A stretch of 64,000 bases of DNA, taken from Otis tarda (lineage: Eukaryota; Chordata; Aves; Otidiformes; Otididae). Shown here piece after piece: positions 24,956 through 37,448 of the stretch. Location of the stretch: positions 141,745,053 to 141,809,052 of the forward strand of contig CM048552.1 of NCBI GenBank assembly GCA_026413225.1, read 5' to 3'. Every line of letters starts with the position of its first letter. Within the stretch, counting starts at the first letter, position 1. Position numbers and translations under genes: made by a program. The notes under the pieces are model-generated. The model worked only from the letters and a program-made list of their open reading frames with translations, was not told the origin of the DNA and did no database searches.

Positions 24956-27900
24956 GTAATGAAATTTGACCCTTCACTATGGATCTCATTTTTGGAACTT
25001 GAACCAATTCTTCCTGTGACACAAGCCAGGACAGTTGCTTTAGTCGATCAGACAGAAGTGGGATATATATTGTGTAATCTGTACAGCAATAGGACACTTC
25101 TGCTGCAACTTCTGTCGCCCAGCAAAGGAAACAGGAACACAGGAAGGACCACAACTGTCACCAAATCCAGTCCTGGCCTTTGCAGGGGAGATGTTTTTCA
25201 CAAATTAATGGCTCCATCTGTTACCTTAATAAAGGTTTTGAAATAAGTCGGGATATTGAAATTACCAACTTCAGTGGATTGTAAATCTGGGTCTTGCTAC
25301 TCACTAGTACTTAACAATTTTCAGTACATCCCACTTCCCTGCCTCCGTTTATCTGTTCCACTGGCAAGAACTGCTATCTCTGTTTTTGTGTCTCTGCCCT
25401 TTTGCAAATTAATAACATTATCACCTCTCCCCGGGCTAGCATCACCCTCTGCACTATTAATACCAACCTGCCCTTCTTTGAGACCATTTAGCTCATTAAC
25501 TGTATGAGTTTAAACTCAAGAGTAATTGTTTTCAAGATGGAAGTCTTTTGCTTGTATTTCAGGCCTTGGGAAGCGTTTGTGTGGCTGAGAGTTTGCATGT
25601 TTGCTCTGTCTACAGTGAGCTCTGCGGTAAAAGATAGGATGCCTCAGATCTTGTCTGACATAATTTTAGAAGCATGACTAATCTCATTGAAATCAGCAGC
25701 ACTATTTGCCTGTCTAAAGTTATAGATGTTCTTTGGGGCTCTTCTGAGTTACAGCCATCAATAGGTTCCGTGGTGGACAGCAAAGAGCCCTGGGCTTGAC
25801 TGATTTAAACAAAGGTGTTTAAGTTACAGAGCTTAAACTCTCTTTCAGTCTACACAATTAAAAGCTTGATTTGAATAATAAGATTCAGTCTTCCTTTGCA
25901 TTTTCATTTTTAGTTATTTTGTTAGAAACAGATTGATCATGGTGGGTTGGTAAGCATCCGGATATGTTGATTTGCAGCTGAATATAGGCTTTGCCTTTAA
26001 ATTTAGTACTTCTCTCGGGTGACTGAGAGGATAAGCTACGCAGACAGCTCCATAATCATATGGTTTCAGAATCTATGTGTGATTTTATGACTTCAGCATT
26101 CTATTGTGATTGAAAATGGGAAACAGTAGTTTTGTTTACAAGATGACTGATTTTTTCTTTACTTTTTTTACAAGATGCTTTCAGACAAAATGTGGCTTTA
26201 ATTAAAATGAAGAGAACTGTCATTTATAAAGGGTTTTGTTACTTAAACAGAAATACCTTGAGCTTATTTGGCACATTGTTCTTATCAAAACTGAGGATGT
26301 ATAATCTGTAATTACTGACTTGAACTAACTAATTCTGTTTACTGCATCTGTCAGATAGATAGGGTTAGGAAATCTGAGCTACTCTCACCTATTTCTATTC
26401 TCTTACTAAAATAGCTATAGGAAATTAGTCTGATTTTGTTTTCCATCTTTGGAGCACGTCAATAGGGACAGACCTAAATTAACCCCCTTGTTTATAACTT
26501 TTTGGTGTATTGTTCAAGATTAAATGCTGAAATTGCCAGCAACGGGAATTATGGGAAACATAAATCTGCAGAGTAAGATTCCTTCCCTCGCCACCACTTT
26601 TATCTGTCTTCCAGTAGGGACTTTCTCCTCTCAGCTTGGGGAATATTGCAAAACTATAATTTAAACGAAATAACTGTATAGAAAACAGAAACCCAGGCCA
26701 ACTGGGGGATGGACAGTGCTAAGTGGTATATGGCAATCTGCTTGAAACTTCTTCCTTCCAGCCAGTGCAGCCTCTGCAAGACTATTGCCTTTCAGTCCTG
26801 CAAAAAGGCTTGGAGTCAGCGAAAGGGAAAAAGAGATGAGGGCTGAGACCCAGGGCGAGGATAAGCGCTGCGAGGTGATGTCTCTTTTCCCATGCAGGAG
26901 CTTTGTGTGGAGCAGACCCATCAGCAGGACGTGTTGCAGCTCAGCTAGCATGCCGCTGCAACATAGACATGAGAAATTTAGGGGAAAGTATATTTTTGCT
27001 TTCATCTCTCCCATCTTCCCAGGCATATTTTCATCTTTCATGCTGTTAACGCGGCGATGTAGCACCTTGTAGTCATTTTGTGTTAATTTGTGCGCTTTAC
27101 TATTTCTGGTCCCATCTTGGGGTCTACCTGAGTCCTGGAGGACAAGTGTCCTCTGCTGACCTTACCTGGTGATCCATCCACCTGAGCCAGTCTGGTTTCA
27201 GCAAGTGCCTCCAGCGGGCAGGTGAGAAACCTGGGCTGGCAGCCAGCCTCTCCCAGCCCCACCGCCCGGCTGAGCCCACGGGTGGAAATAGCCCTGCTGC
27301 TCTTTGGGGTGCAAAACGGGGGTTGTAGCAACTTAAAATAGAAGAGGCAGTGAAATAACCACTGGCCTGTGTAATTTTGGATTATTTAATTTTGTCTGTG
27401 TTCTGTACAGTCTTTAGGCTTTTTGATCTCATTGTAGTTCGTAAAAGTTTTCTATATTGTGGTTATCTTTTAAATATTTAGGAGTTCCATGCCTGTCCTG
27501 GGTGCTTATAAGCATAAAAAACAATTAACAGTCCTCATAAGAAAGTTTTGAAGTTGGAGATATAAGTGTCAGTTTCCATTTTCTGAGAAGGGAAAACAAG
27601 ATATATGGGCAAAGTGACTTGTCAAGTGTTAAACAGTAAGTAAAAGAGTAGAGGTGACAGTAGAGTGCTACAAACAGAAGTGGCCGTATATTTTACACCT
27701 GAGGTCTTGTGTTTTCAGCAAAAGCTGGCAAAGACTTTACAATTTGCGTGAGCAGGCAGGTAATGAAATAAATTGTTCAGAGGTATATGCGCTCAGGAGC
27801 ATCCTCTTCAGCACTTGGAGCCTTGCTGTGTCTTCTACACGGTAGGGCTGGTAATAAATGCAGCTACCACTTCAAATGTAAACACTTCTGTGTACTTTTC

Positions 27901-30900
27901 TCTGTTGTTTCATTTTGATTGCCAAAATCTGGCATCATTTGAAAGAATTCAGCAAGCTGAAGATGACCCACGTACTGGCATAAGATAATGCAGTAGAGAA
28001 CGAAACTTCTAAAGCTTTCATGGTTGATTGTTGGTTCAAGTCCTCTTTAATTTTGATCCATTCACATTTTGAATAATATTTAAATTTTAATTTCAACTAA
28101 AAAATTGAGCGTATATTATTAAATGATGCAGATGTTCCAGCCACTACCTATCAAAGAGGTTTCTTCTCTAAGAGCTTCGTCGGAGGGAGGAGTAGTCTTA
28201 CGCTTTTATTCATATATCTCAGATAGTAATAGTTCAAAACTTAGTAGAATTAAAGCCTTGCATACCTAATAAAAATAACAGGATGATTCCTTAGCATATA
28301 TCTAGCATGAATACTAAGCTGTAATTAAGTATTCTTACTTAATGATAGATCACTCTACATATTGGAATGAAGAAGATTATGTTGAATTGCTCACACGATA
28401 CTGTAATTATGGCCATAAAGCTGGTTGTAAACAAATAAATTGTGTATTTTCCTTTACAAACACAGAAAAGGAGTAACATCCTGCTACACAAGGCATCAGA
28501 ATTGGGATTTAGGAGGCTTATTTTTTCCTCATCTCTTCTCCTGACTTGCACATTTGCTTCGGTAAATCGCTTTTCCTCTCTGAAAAGAGGTGTTGCAGAA
28601 AATCCCAGATTGTGTGAAGATACCCAGGACAATTCTGAGTGATTTAAGTCAGGCATCCTCAGCAATAGGTAGCTGCAGAATATCACCTCTTTTCCAGAGG
28701 ACTGGAAACGCTCCCAGAAGAGGCTCCAGCATTTTCTGAAGTACGTGTACTCTCTCAGCTCTCTCCTCCTGTTGTTGCCTGCCTTATTTCCTGGAGCCTG
28801 GATATTCTTCCAGCAAGCAACTGTCTCTGACTGGGTGTTTGTGCAATGTCTGGGGCAGCAGGCTCCTGTCTGTCAAATTTTGCGTACTGTTACTGAGCTG
28901 AGTGAGGTAACAAGTGTAGTGTAATTTGAGTGGCTGTAGTGATATCTCAGTTCTGACTCTGAAGACATTGCTGCCTGCTGCAAAGTGAGCTTAGGGATCA
29001 ACCTTCAAGCAAAGTAATCTTCCTCAATGCACTTGACAAAATGAACAAAGGACTCAATTATGATTAATGACTTTGACCCAAATCTTCAAGTCCCTGCTCA
29101 AATTCATTCATGTAAAATTGGGTTCTTGTTTGCATTTTGAGAATTGCGTAAAACTAAATATTGTTCTTCTAGTCCTCCATTTCAACAGCTTAGAAAATGC
29201 AAAGTATGGATCCACAAACACTGCTGCACAAATCACTGGGATTATATCGCACTTCTAAGTGAGAGAGAGTCAGTTTGAAATTAAGACATGTAAATTTATT
29301 TTTGTGGTATCTGCAAGTGAGTTTACTGTTGAAGCTGATATTGGAAGTCAATGGAGATCTCTTCAGTGTGGCCCAGAAGGCTGGCCAGCCAACAGGGGCT
29401 CCATTCAGCTGCCTGATAACATAGGCACATGATGCTATCTGAGATGACCCATGATGTCCTGCTCAGTCTGAAGCAGCTGCTTTGGAAGAGGAGGGTTCCT
29501 CAGTAAATCTTCACTCATGTTTTGAGTCTGACAGAACCCATCCCAGAGTTTCAGAGTAGAGCTGCTTGGCGATTTTCCAGCAAAACACATTTCTCAGAGG
29601 CATTGCTCTGACACAACACAAACCAAAACCTTCGGCCATTGACTCCATCAGAAGATTCATGGAAAGTCAGGCATTTGAGGCTATGTGTCTGCCTGCTCCT
29701 TGGGCTCCCTGACAGTCTTTTGGGGACCGTTTCTTTCTTCTGTGGTCTACTTTGTCTACAGGCTTCCCAGACACTGGGGGCTGATGTGAAGATGAGGTAG
29801 GACTTCCTTGTGTACCAGGATTTTTTTGAAAGACCTGTCCAGAAAATTTTATTTCAGTAGAAAGGGAACAAGACATTCAGGATTTGCTTATCTATGTCTG
29901 TTTGCCAGCTCTCTCTGCTTCTGTTCTTTACAGCATCTTGTGCTAGGATGCTCAGGAAAAAGCTTCTATTTTTCTCAGAGTAGGCATGTATTATTAATAT
30001 TATAAAAGTTCCTTTCCTTCAACATTGCAGTATTTTTTTTTAGTTTGAAAATTGCCTTGTGTTCTTAATTCATCAGTGTTTTGTCTTTTATTATATATTC
30101 ATATCTTTGATTCAGAAATGATTTCTCTGTGGCCACAACACTGACAGGAGAAAGGCTTCACATTTTAACTCAGCCATTGCTGTTTGTAGCTGCTGTCTCT
30201 TTTAAAGATGAAATCTAAAGAATTTTATTATGGAGTGAATTTATTAAAGAATTCTCTTTGCCATGAGCTGGGGAATGAAGAGAAATTAATTTGACGGTGT
30301 TGACTGGGTCTCTAGGGAGAACTGTATATTCAATAAAACATCTCTATCTCTTTCTAGTCTATAATCAAGGCAGAAATTGGATAGAAAGAGAATAATAGTG
30401 AGCTACATATGAAAGAATAGGAGGAGAGAGAGAACACAGATGGAAACCAGGGCTTTTGAGTGAAGGCAGAGATGTATGAAAAGCTGTGCTGCCAGACCTC
30501 TCTGGCAGCTTTGGCTTCCTAGGGATCCGACAGTTGGTCCTGGCCACCAGTCTCACCAGGACTTGCAGTCAGCTGATACAGCCGTCTTCATCAAAGGTTG
30601 CTGAGCACGTCCTTACACCTGTGCCATGGTTTCCTTTCTAGCCTTTGTTTTCATACTCAGTGTTTCAACTGATTGCTTTTTGGCTGAAGTTTTCAAAGCA
30701 GCGATCACATTAGGTCTAGACAGTGCCGAAGTTGCACAGCAAGTGTTGAGTTCACGCAGCCCGTGTCTTCACCAGGAGGCAGTGACACTTGAGCAGCTGT
30801 TGTTATTTCACCTCGGAGTCTTGCACCCGTAAGTAACCCGGTTTTGAGATGATTCAGTAGTTCACAGATCATAGTAATCAGTGCTCCTTAGAACACAGGT

Positions 30901-31221
30901 AATTTGTTTGTCACAAGTTTGTTTGTTTTAACATTCATGGCAACGTAATTCCAGCTACGCCATTTCTGACAGTTTTCAAACTATTCTGTGCTACAGTGGC
31001 TTCGCGTTTGCCTTTGTTCCTGAGAGTCAAGCAGTGCGTTAAGGGTGACTCGGTGTCACCCCTCCATTCACTGCCAGCAAATAGATGAAAGACATTGATG
31101 TGCCAAGTAACAGTAATTTGGTGTTCTCATTCATGTCAGTAAGCCCCACTGTGCATATGTGTAGTACTGTTCAGGGATTCTAGATGATCATTGTCTTTCC
31201 TGAAGAAGGGCAGAAAAGGCA

Positions 31222-31248
31222 GAAAACTCTATATATATAGAGGTTTTC
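31222..31248. repeat. AT-rich near-perfect palindrome
   Basis: The sequence GAAAACTCTATATATATAGAGGTTTTC is an inverted repeat with one unpaired base, centred on a TATATATA core. It could form a short hairpin or cruciform. It lies in the DHRSX intron and no function is evident. Confidence 0.7.
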
Positions 31249-32760
31249 AGTCCAGAAGCAAATCAGTAAAATACTAACATTTGCAAAACATTACCAGAAT
31301 AATGAATGTTGAAAAAAACCAAAGGAATGCTGGCAAAAGTGCCTGAGTACCCAGGCCCAGAAGATGGTCTGTTCAGTGCTTGCTGTGTCTTCCTAGCTGG
31401 AACCTGGGAAATGTGTCACCAGCCAGACATGTCTTCTTGTTACCCAAGCCAGGACCAGCCTGATGGAAACTCACTCACTCATTTAAAAAAAGCAAGATCA
31501 CAGAGCAAACATCCTGAACCTCTGTGCCAAAAAAAAAAAACCCTGAAAGCTCCTTTAACTCATCTGAGAAGTGCGTAACATAATGGATGTGAGTACATGA
31601 GGTGGGACCACCATTACAAACCAGTGCCGATGAGTGTACGTACAGCTGTCTGCTTAATATCACTGCTGAGGGGCATTCCACCAATACTTAATGTATTCAG
31701 CATCACAAGTTGTATGGATAAAGGTGTTTTAATATGTTCTTCCTCAGCATTAAGCCATTTGCCAGCATTCCAGACAGTTGTGGGTGTACATCTGCCTGTT
31801 TGGCCCCTCATTCATGTCCCTCACAATGCAACTGTGATATCAGTCATGGAGTTTGCCAGCTGCTTCCTGCTTTTCCCCCCTTTGCCCAATCTTCTCTCCT
31901 ACCATCTCTCAAGATGGCAGCATGCCATTTTATGCCAGTCATAAAATACAAACCAAGTACAATCAACTGATTGACAGCGGTGAGGGAAAGCTGTTCCAGA
32001 GTAAGTACTCCACTGATACCAAGGATTGTATTGCTACTGCTTTTTCAATCATATGGTCAACTCTGTCAGCCAATACAATTTGAGGTATATGCATACTGTC
32101 CATTTAAACTGTTCATCATGGTATTTAAGACACATAGCAAGGTTCTCACTGTTTGCTGGTGGTTACTGGAAATGGTACCTGGAAAATGAATGGATTGCTG
32201 AAGAGGAATTATAGGAGCTTATTAGTTTTGTTTCCTGTCCAGTTTTCTGTAGTTTCCAATTGACATGCCATACTTTCTGCCCAGGACTCTGAATTCAGGT
32301 GGAGGTGGAACTGGATAAGTACATGGATTAACACGAAAGCTCCACAAACCCATCACGTGTAACTGATGCAGACATATGATTTCCAAAGAGTTAAGCTGTT
32401 GTGCCTGTTGTAGACAAATGAAAAGGATGTGACATTTCATGGTGACATGGCTGTAGGGACCGACTGTCCACTAACACATTTTGTGAGCATTAGCACCTAG
32501 TATTGACAAGATTATGTGGCACTTAAAATGCATTCATCAAAATGTGTTAACTGGCAAGTCTTAAAAAAACAAAACTAAAAGACAAATCCCCTGTGTCTCA
32601 GTTTTCATAGAACAGAATATACCATTTCATGCTGAGGGAAAATTATTCTATGCTGATGACTTACTGTTGATGAATATTTAAAAAAGGAAATATTAAATCT
32701 TCTGTAAAAAACCACACCTTTTTCTTTCAGAACAGATAGTGCCAAAATAATGTCATTTAG

Positions 32761-32816
32761 TGCATTTTGCTTAAATAAGCAAACTGCATTTTAGACTGCA
32801 TTTTGCTTAAATAAGC
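32761..32816. repeat. Local tandem duplication, 36-bp spacing
   Basis: The 20-mer TGCATTTTGCTTAAATAAGC occurs at 32761-32780 and again, identically, at 32797-32816. The spacer begins with a partial third copy (CTGCATTTTAGA). This is a recent small tandem duplication in the intron. The unit contains the near-palindrome GCTTAAATAAGC. Confidence 0.85.
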
Positions 32817-33291
32817 TGATCACATGCAGTCTTTTCTCTCCTTCTTCCACAGCCTGCCCATGTAACGCTCAATACAAAGACATGTAATTTCAATCAGATC
32901 TTTATTTACTGTTGAAGGAATACTGCAAACAAATAGTGAATTGCAAAAGAAAGTAGAAGTAAAAGATGTGATCAGTACTGTAACAAGCAAAAGGAATTGC
33001 AGATGCAGAATTTCTTCAGGAAAATGTTAAGCAGAAATCAGTTTTACTTGGATATGTATTAATTATGGTTGCTTGTATACTAACAGTAATTTGTAAACAT
33101 ACATCCAATTTAAAAGAAGTTCAGCACAAATAAGTTGGTAACTGAAGAGTGAAGAAGCATTGTGCAATTTATTATATTATTGGAATATTATAGGAATCCC
33201 TCTTGTCTTAGGACAAGTCCAGCCAATTCATGAACAAGATGTTACTGATCCTATAGGTATATATATTACTCTATTACTCTGTTACTGTTTC

Positions 33292-33348
33292 TTGGTTGTT
33301 TTGGTTTGGATTTTTTTTGTTTTGGTTTGGTTTTGGTTTTGGTTTTTA
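33292..33348. repeat. GGTTTT-rich simple repeat
   Basis: Irregular GGTTT and GGTTTT units with a T run cover about 57 bases of intron. The low-complexity tract explains the phenylalanine/tryptophan-rich frame at 33160-33483, which is not a gene. Confidence 0.8.
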
Positions 33349-36300
33349 ATTCTGACAATGTGTAGAGTATCCTCATATGATACTTATGACTACTGTCTAT
33401 CTACCTGCAACTTTTGGTGTAATACTTCAGAGTCCCAGGCAGGACGTGTGTATGTGTTTGTGTCTCTGTGGGTGTGTAGTTGATCCAACACTTTAAGAAA
33501 GAGTCTTGACTGTGTGTGGAGAGGTGGATGTATAGTGCTTTCACAGTAGATATGGGCATGATCCAGTGGTGGAATTGCAGCATATGCTTTTCTTGTAACC
33601 TCTCAAAGCAGGTAGGTCATCCACCTAGCCAGGAGGCCAGGGCACTCCTGGTGAAGGATTTCCTTTTTACTTTCATTAAAACAGAAAACATGATGAAACA
33701 CTGAAGAGATTGTCAAGTAAGGGAGTATTAACACTTTCAGCCCTCAGAAGATGGGATAAGACAATTACTGAATCATACATATGCAACTCTGCTCCCCATT
33801 GCACTGGAAAAATTGTTTTCCTTTAACTTAAATTATTATACACTAATCACTTAATGTATTATAGTATTTTTTCCTTACGTGTTTAGATAATCACTTTTAG
33901 CAACAAGTGATAGAAAGTAAATAGGAATTTTGCATAGAACTTTCTACTCAGCATATTAGATATGGTGGACAGAATGAAAAACAAATTAAGTCTTGTGAAA
34001 AGTTACACAAGCCGACCGTGTCACTGTGCTTCTAGACTGGTCACGGTGTGGTCAGTGTTTGTAAGCACATTTATTATTGTCTGAGCCTGCTCGATACTTT
34101 CTTTGTATTGAAGAATAGGAAACAGTCTGCTGTATAAAAAGGTTTGGTAAAGGCCTACTAGGACTGTGTGTATAAAACCAACAACTGGCTTTCAACTCAT
34201 GTATAGCCTTTAATTAATGTTATTGAAGTTATTTTGAATAGATCGCTTCTGATGGGGAACTTACCCAACATATAATAAAAAACCAAAAATCTAGATAAAT
34301 CCTGCATATCTTGGGACACCCTTCCCATTGAATCAGCAAAGGCACATTGTGTTTTTGTGGCTGTAGGAAGATCCATACAGACCAGTTTCTGAGGTTGTAG
34401 AGAGCCCTGCTCATAAGAACATAATCACACAAATTCTGCCCACAGATAATTTTTAAAAAATATTTTCTTTTTGAGGTGTTGTCATTGAGATCTGGGAGTC
34501 ACCGACATTGACATTTATACTTGTTTGTGCTGGAGAGCTGTTGAACTCCAGAACATAATATCCAGTGAACCATCACATGAAGTAATGGTTTATGTGTGTC
34601 ACTAGATTTTTTAAATGAAACACAGCAGTACATTACAACTTTTGATTTCTCTCTGTCATCCAGAATAAATTGCATAAAATATGGATGCTCTTATTCATCA
34701 TTGTTCTGCTGCTTTACAGTATTAAGATATTTTGTATTGCATGATAACTAATCGTGATAGTAGCTGCTATGTGACCACATGGACTCTGGCTTTTTTGAGT
34801 TATCCTGATGCTGCAACGATTTATGCATGCACATAGCTTTATGTTGTTTCCTTAATCTACTGGATGTGAATAGCACTCTTTTCCATAAGAAAGAGAAGAG
34901 TGAAGAAGCAGTAGTAGAGTACTACACTAAGGTAAATAAGCACTTTGTGTTTCTAGATGATATCTCACAGTACAGTCATCTTAAAAAATATTCCAGCAGG
35001 TACCTGGACCTGACTTTTTTTTTAACGTACTGACTGATATTTTGCTGAGAGAACAGCCTGTGGCGAGCTGAGTTATCATCTTATTTCATTAGGTGGCATC
35101 TAGAAGAGGGCATGCTGTCTTTGTGTGGTAACTGACAGTAAAAGCTGACTGTTTTGTGGCCATTGAAGGAAAGTACGGGGGCATTACCGCTCTCTGCAGC
35201 CTGTTGGCGTCAGTAGCTTTTCCTTCAGCTTAAACACCTTTGATGAAGGGCTTGGCATGGAGTGGAGCGTTTATACTGGAACTAGCGGAGCTCTGTACAT
35301 GGAGGTACCACAGCAGGGCACATTTCTTCTTCAGCAGTTCACTTTTTGGTCAGTGTCCCTGTGGTTATGCAGGGAATGTGTGTTTTCCTCACAAATGCTA
35401 AGGGTGCTCTGCCTCAGCGGCAGCTGGAGAAGTCACAGTTTGGGTAACCTTGTCTTATTGTGTGAGTGTGTGACATAGCTCTAACTTATTTGTAAATGAG
35501 ACCAAATGCCAGATGCATGAGATAAATTAATTCTTTCTAATAAATTGTGTTGTATTTATTGCACAGAGAGAAACCAGAGGAGTTGTTTCTTTTTGAAATA
35601 CCAGAACCTTGTCACAAAAAGCTTCAAATGACTTAGATTATTTTTCTTTTCAAATTAGGCACTGAGTAACCTATTCAATACTGTCTCATTCATCAAGTGA
35701 GTTCTTCGGGAAAAGACATCCTGTCAGGTGCAGCAGAGAAAGCTATGAGCACCATTGATACTGTTGGTGACTCAGAGAATGACTGCAAGGATTGTAAAAT
35801 GACACATTTTTGTCTAGCTGGCATTGATCATAATTATATAACTGATAAAGACAAAACATATCAAATGCTGTGTTTTAAATATGCCCTTCAATGAAAGAAA
35901 AAAAATGCCATTGAAATAATTTCAGTGATAGCTGTGTGATCCTTCTGAATGTAAAATGGAAATGTTTTGCATATCCTTGGGATGAAAGGAGTTATCAGTC
36001 TAAGCTGTTCACTTATTAATTCTCATTTAATACTCATGGTATATCAGACATTATAGGTCTTTTGCCATTTTGCTTTATGACACTGCAGAACTCTGATAAC
36101 TACGCTCTTTGTAAAATGTAATTCCCTGGTTTACCTACCTGCTTAAATGGAACTGTGGAAACTTAATTTGCTGTCATGGTTTCCATGGTCCTCTGCTTGT
36201 GTCATATTGCTGTTATAATGAACACACTGCACATGCAGCACAGCCTTCATCTTCTTAAGGCAGCATACAGACCCTTTCATCCTTGCAAAACTAATAATTA

Positions 36301-36636
36301 AACTAGGATTTTAATATTTGTGTTTGCTTTTGGGTTTATTAGCTCTAACTGTGAAAACTATATCAATTTTGTGTGCTCCATCTGACTAGCTCTTGAAAAA
36401 AATGGACCAGAGTTTTCCATATCTCTGTTCTCTGAGTTTAAGCTGTCTCAAAATAGCACTGTTGTAGAAATGGACTGTGCTCCGTTTCTACACTCCATAC
36501 AGGTGGCATTTTTATCATTGCCAGCTTGAGGTTTGTGTAAAGACCACAAATGTGATGTGAAACCAGGGAAGCTGATTGTTATTGGTAAGATCCTACAGTG
36601 TAATATAATTCTACTATTGTACCCGCCTTGCCCGAA

Positions 36637-36662
36637 TTTGTTTTTGTTTGTTTGTTTGTTTC
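36637..36662 (+). repeat. TTTG tetranucleotide repeat forming the acceptor's pyrimidine tract
   Basis: Five TTTG-type units (one with an extra T pair) run to within five bases of the last-exon acceptor CAG at 36665-36667. The polypyrimidine tract of this splice site is therefore a microsatellite with a G every four bases. Length change here could alter splicing strength of the terminal exon. Confidence 0.85.
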
Positions 36663-36667
36663 TGCAG

Positions 36668-36865
36668 ACTCCAGAGGAAGGAGCCTCTACAAGCATCTAT
36701 GCAGCAGTATCACCTGAGATGGAAGGAGCTGGCGGCTGCTACCTTTACAATGAGGAAAGGACAAAATCAGCTGACATAGCATATGATGAGGAGCTGCAGA
36801 GAAGGCTCTGGACAGAAAGCTGCAAGATGGTTGGGATTTTTGATGAATCCAGCAGAGTTCCCTAG
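36668..36865 (+). CDS. DHRSX: DHRSX terminal coding exon (C-terminus and stop)
   Basis: This exon encodes the last 65 residues of DHRSX and a TAG stop at 36863-36865. It starts TPEEGASTSIYAAVSPEMEG, the SDR C-terminal helix that packs near the substrate site. It continues with a GGCYLYNEE block and the RLWTESCKM helix, which I recognise from the vertebrate DHRSX family, and ends in a short tail, DESSRVP. The tail after the conserved helix differs from the mammalian ending as I remember it; that comparison is from memory. The exon is entered in phase 0, which matches the complete codon at the end of the upstream exon (7984), so the two join without a frame break. No frameshift or internal stop is present. 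The open frame extends upstream to 36533 only because the intron happens to lack stops there. Confidence 0.95.
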   Translation, partial: TPEEGASTSIYAAVSPEMEGAGGCYLYNEERTKSADIAYDEELQRRLWTESCKMVGIFDESSRVP

Positions 36866-37105
36866 AAAAAAACACTTCCAGCTGAGTAAACGAAATGCAT
36901 GGACATGCATCTTAGGTGAATTCTTGCAGCATCAGTCTTCATCCTGGAAATCACTCTTCAGTCCCAAAGGCAAACATGAACAGCTCTGTTCTTCACTTGA
37001 ACCCCTAGTCTGCTAGGGTATGGGGGGAGTATTCCCACAGAAAGGTGTAGTGGTTGGTTTTAAATCTAACCATCAGTTTTGTAAATCATGATGTTTCAGT
37101 CTGTG

Positions 37106-37111
37106 ATTAAA
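37106..37111 (+). terminator. DHRSX: Polyadenylation signal, proximal (ATTAAA)
   Basis: ATTAAA, the commonest variant signal, lies 241 bases after the DHRSX stop. It is followed within 20-50 bases by GTGCAGAG and a T-rich tract (TTTTCATTTTTTGTTC), suitable as a downstream element. Confidence 0.5.
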
Positions 37112-37442
37112 ATACAATCTTTAACCTTGTGCAGAGTTAAGTTTTCATTTTTTGTTCAACAGAAAAGAAAATACTTTCTCTGGTGAGCATGTTGTGTTTC
37201 TGGCATGTTGAACGTAAGCCACCTTTGTACATATAACTTACTCTTTTTTAATCGGTTTTAAAAGTTGCAGCTTTTTTTCCTTAAGCTTCATTAATCTTTA
37301 AGACTCTTTAAAATGAATGTCAGCTTGTTCTAATGCAGACATTTGGCATTCATCATCATTATGTTGTTTCTATCATAACATTAGGTTTATATGTCAACTT
37401 TTATCCAGAGGTTTTAACTGAAGGTCAGAACTAAACAATGCA

Positions 37443-37448
37443 AATAAA
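37443..37448 (+). terminator. DHRSX: Polyadenylation signal, distal (AATAAA)
   Basis: A canonical AATAAA lies 578 bases after the stop codon. It is followed about 30-50 bases later by a T/GT-rich stretch (CCATTGTTTTCAGTTTGAGT). It is the best canonical signal in the first 600 bases and a likely alternative or main 3' end. Confidence 0.5.

Larger units (their letters stand above)
7985..36667 (+). other. DHRSX: DHRSX last intron (about 28.7 kb)
   Basis: This GT...AG intron joins the two DHRSX exons in phase 0. The donor is AAG|GTATGC and the acceptor is TTTCTGCAG|ACT. Most of it is unique AT-rich DNA. No recognisable CR1 or LTR copy was seen in it, unlike the flanks. It contains a CA repeat (14514-14548), a GC-box patch (24148-24392), a cryptic exon (24889-24955), an AT palindrome (31222-31248), a 36-bp-spaced duplication (32761-32816), a GGTTTT repeat (33292-33348), and the TTTG repeat at the acceptor. 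Other stretches longer than 300 bp hold nothing I can name. No nested gene is supported. Very long introns are known for DHRSX in mammals as well. Confidence 0.9.

Noticed and set aside
28030-28042. tRNA B-box-like GGTTCAAGTCC
   Set aside because: No A box, acceptor stem or anticodon arm can be folded upstream, so it is a chance match.
36533-36667. Upstream extension of the terminal DHRSX frame to a methionine at 36533
   Set aside because: It is intron sequence. The acceptor at 36667 and exact phase match to the upstream exon define the exon start.
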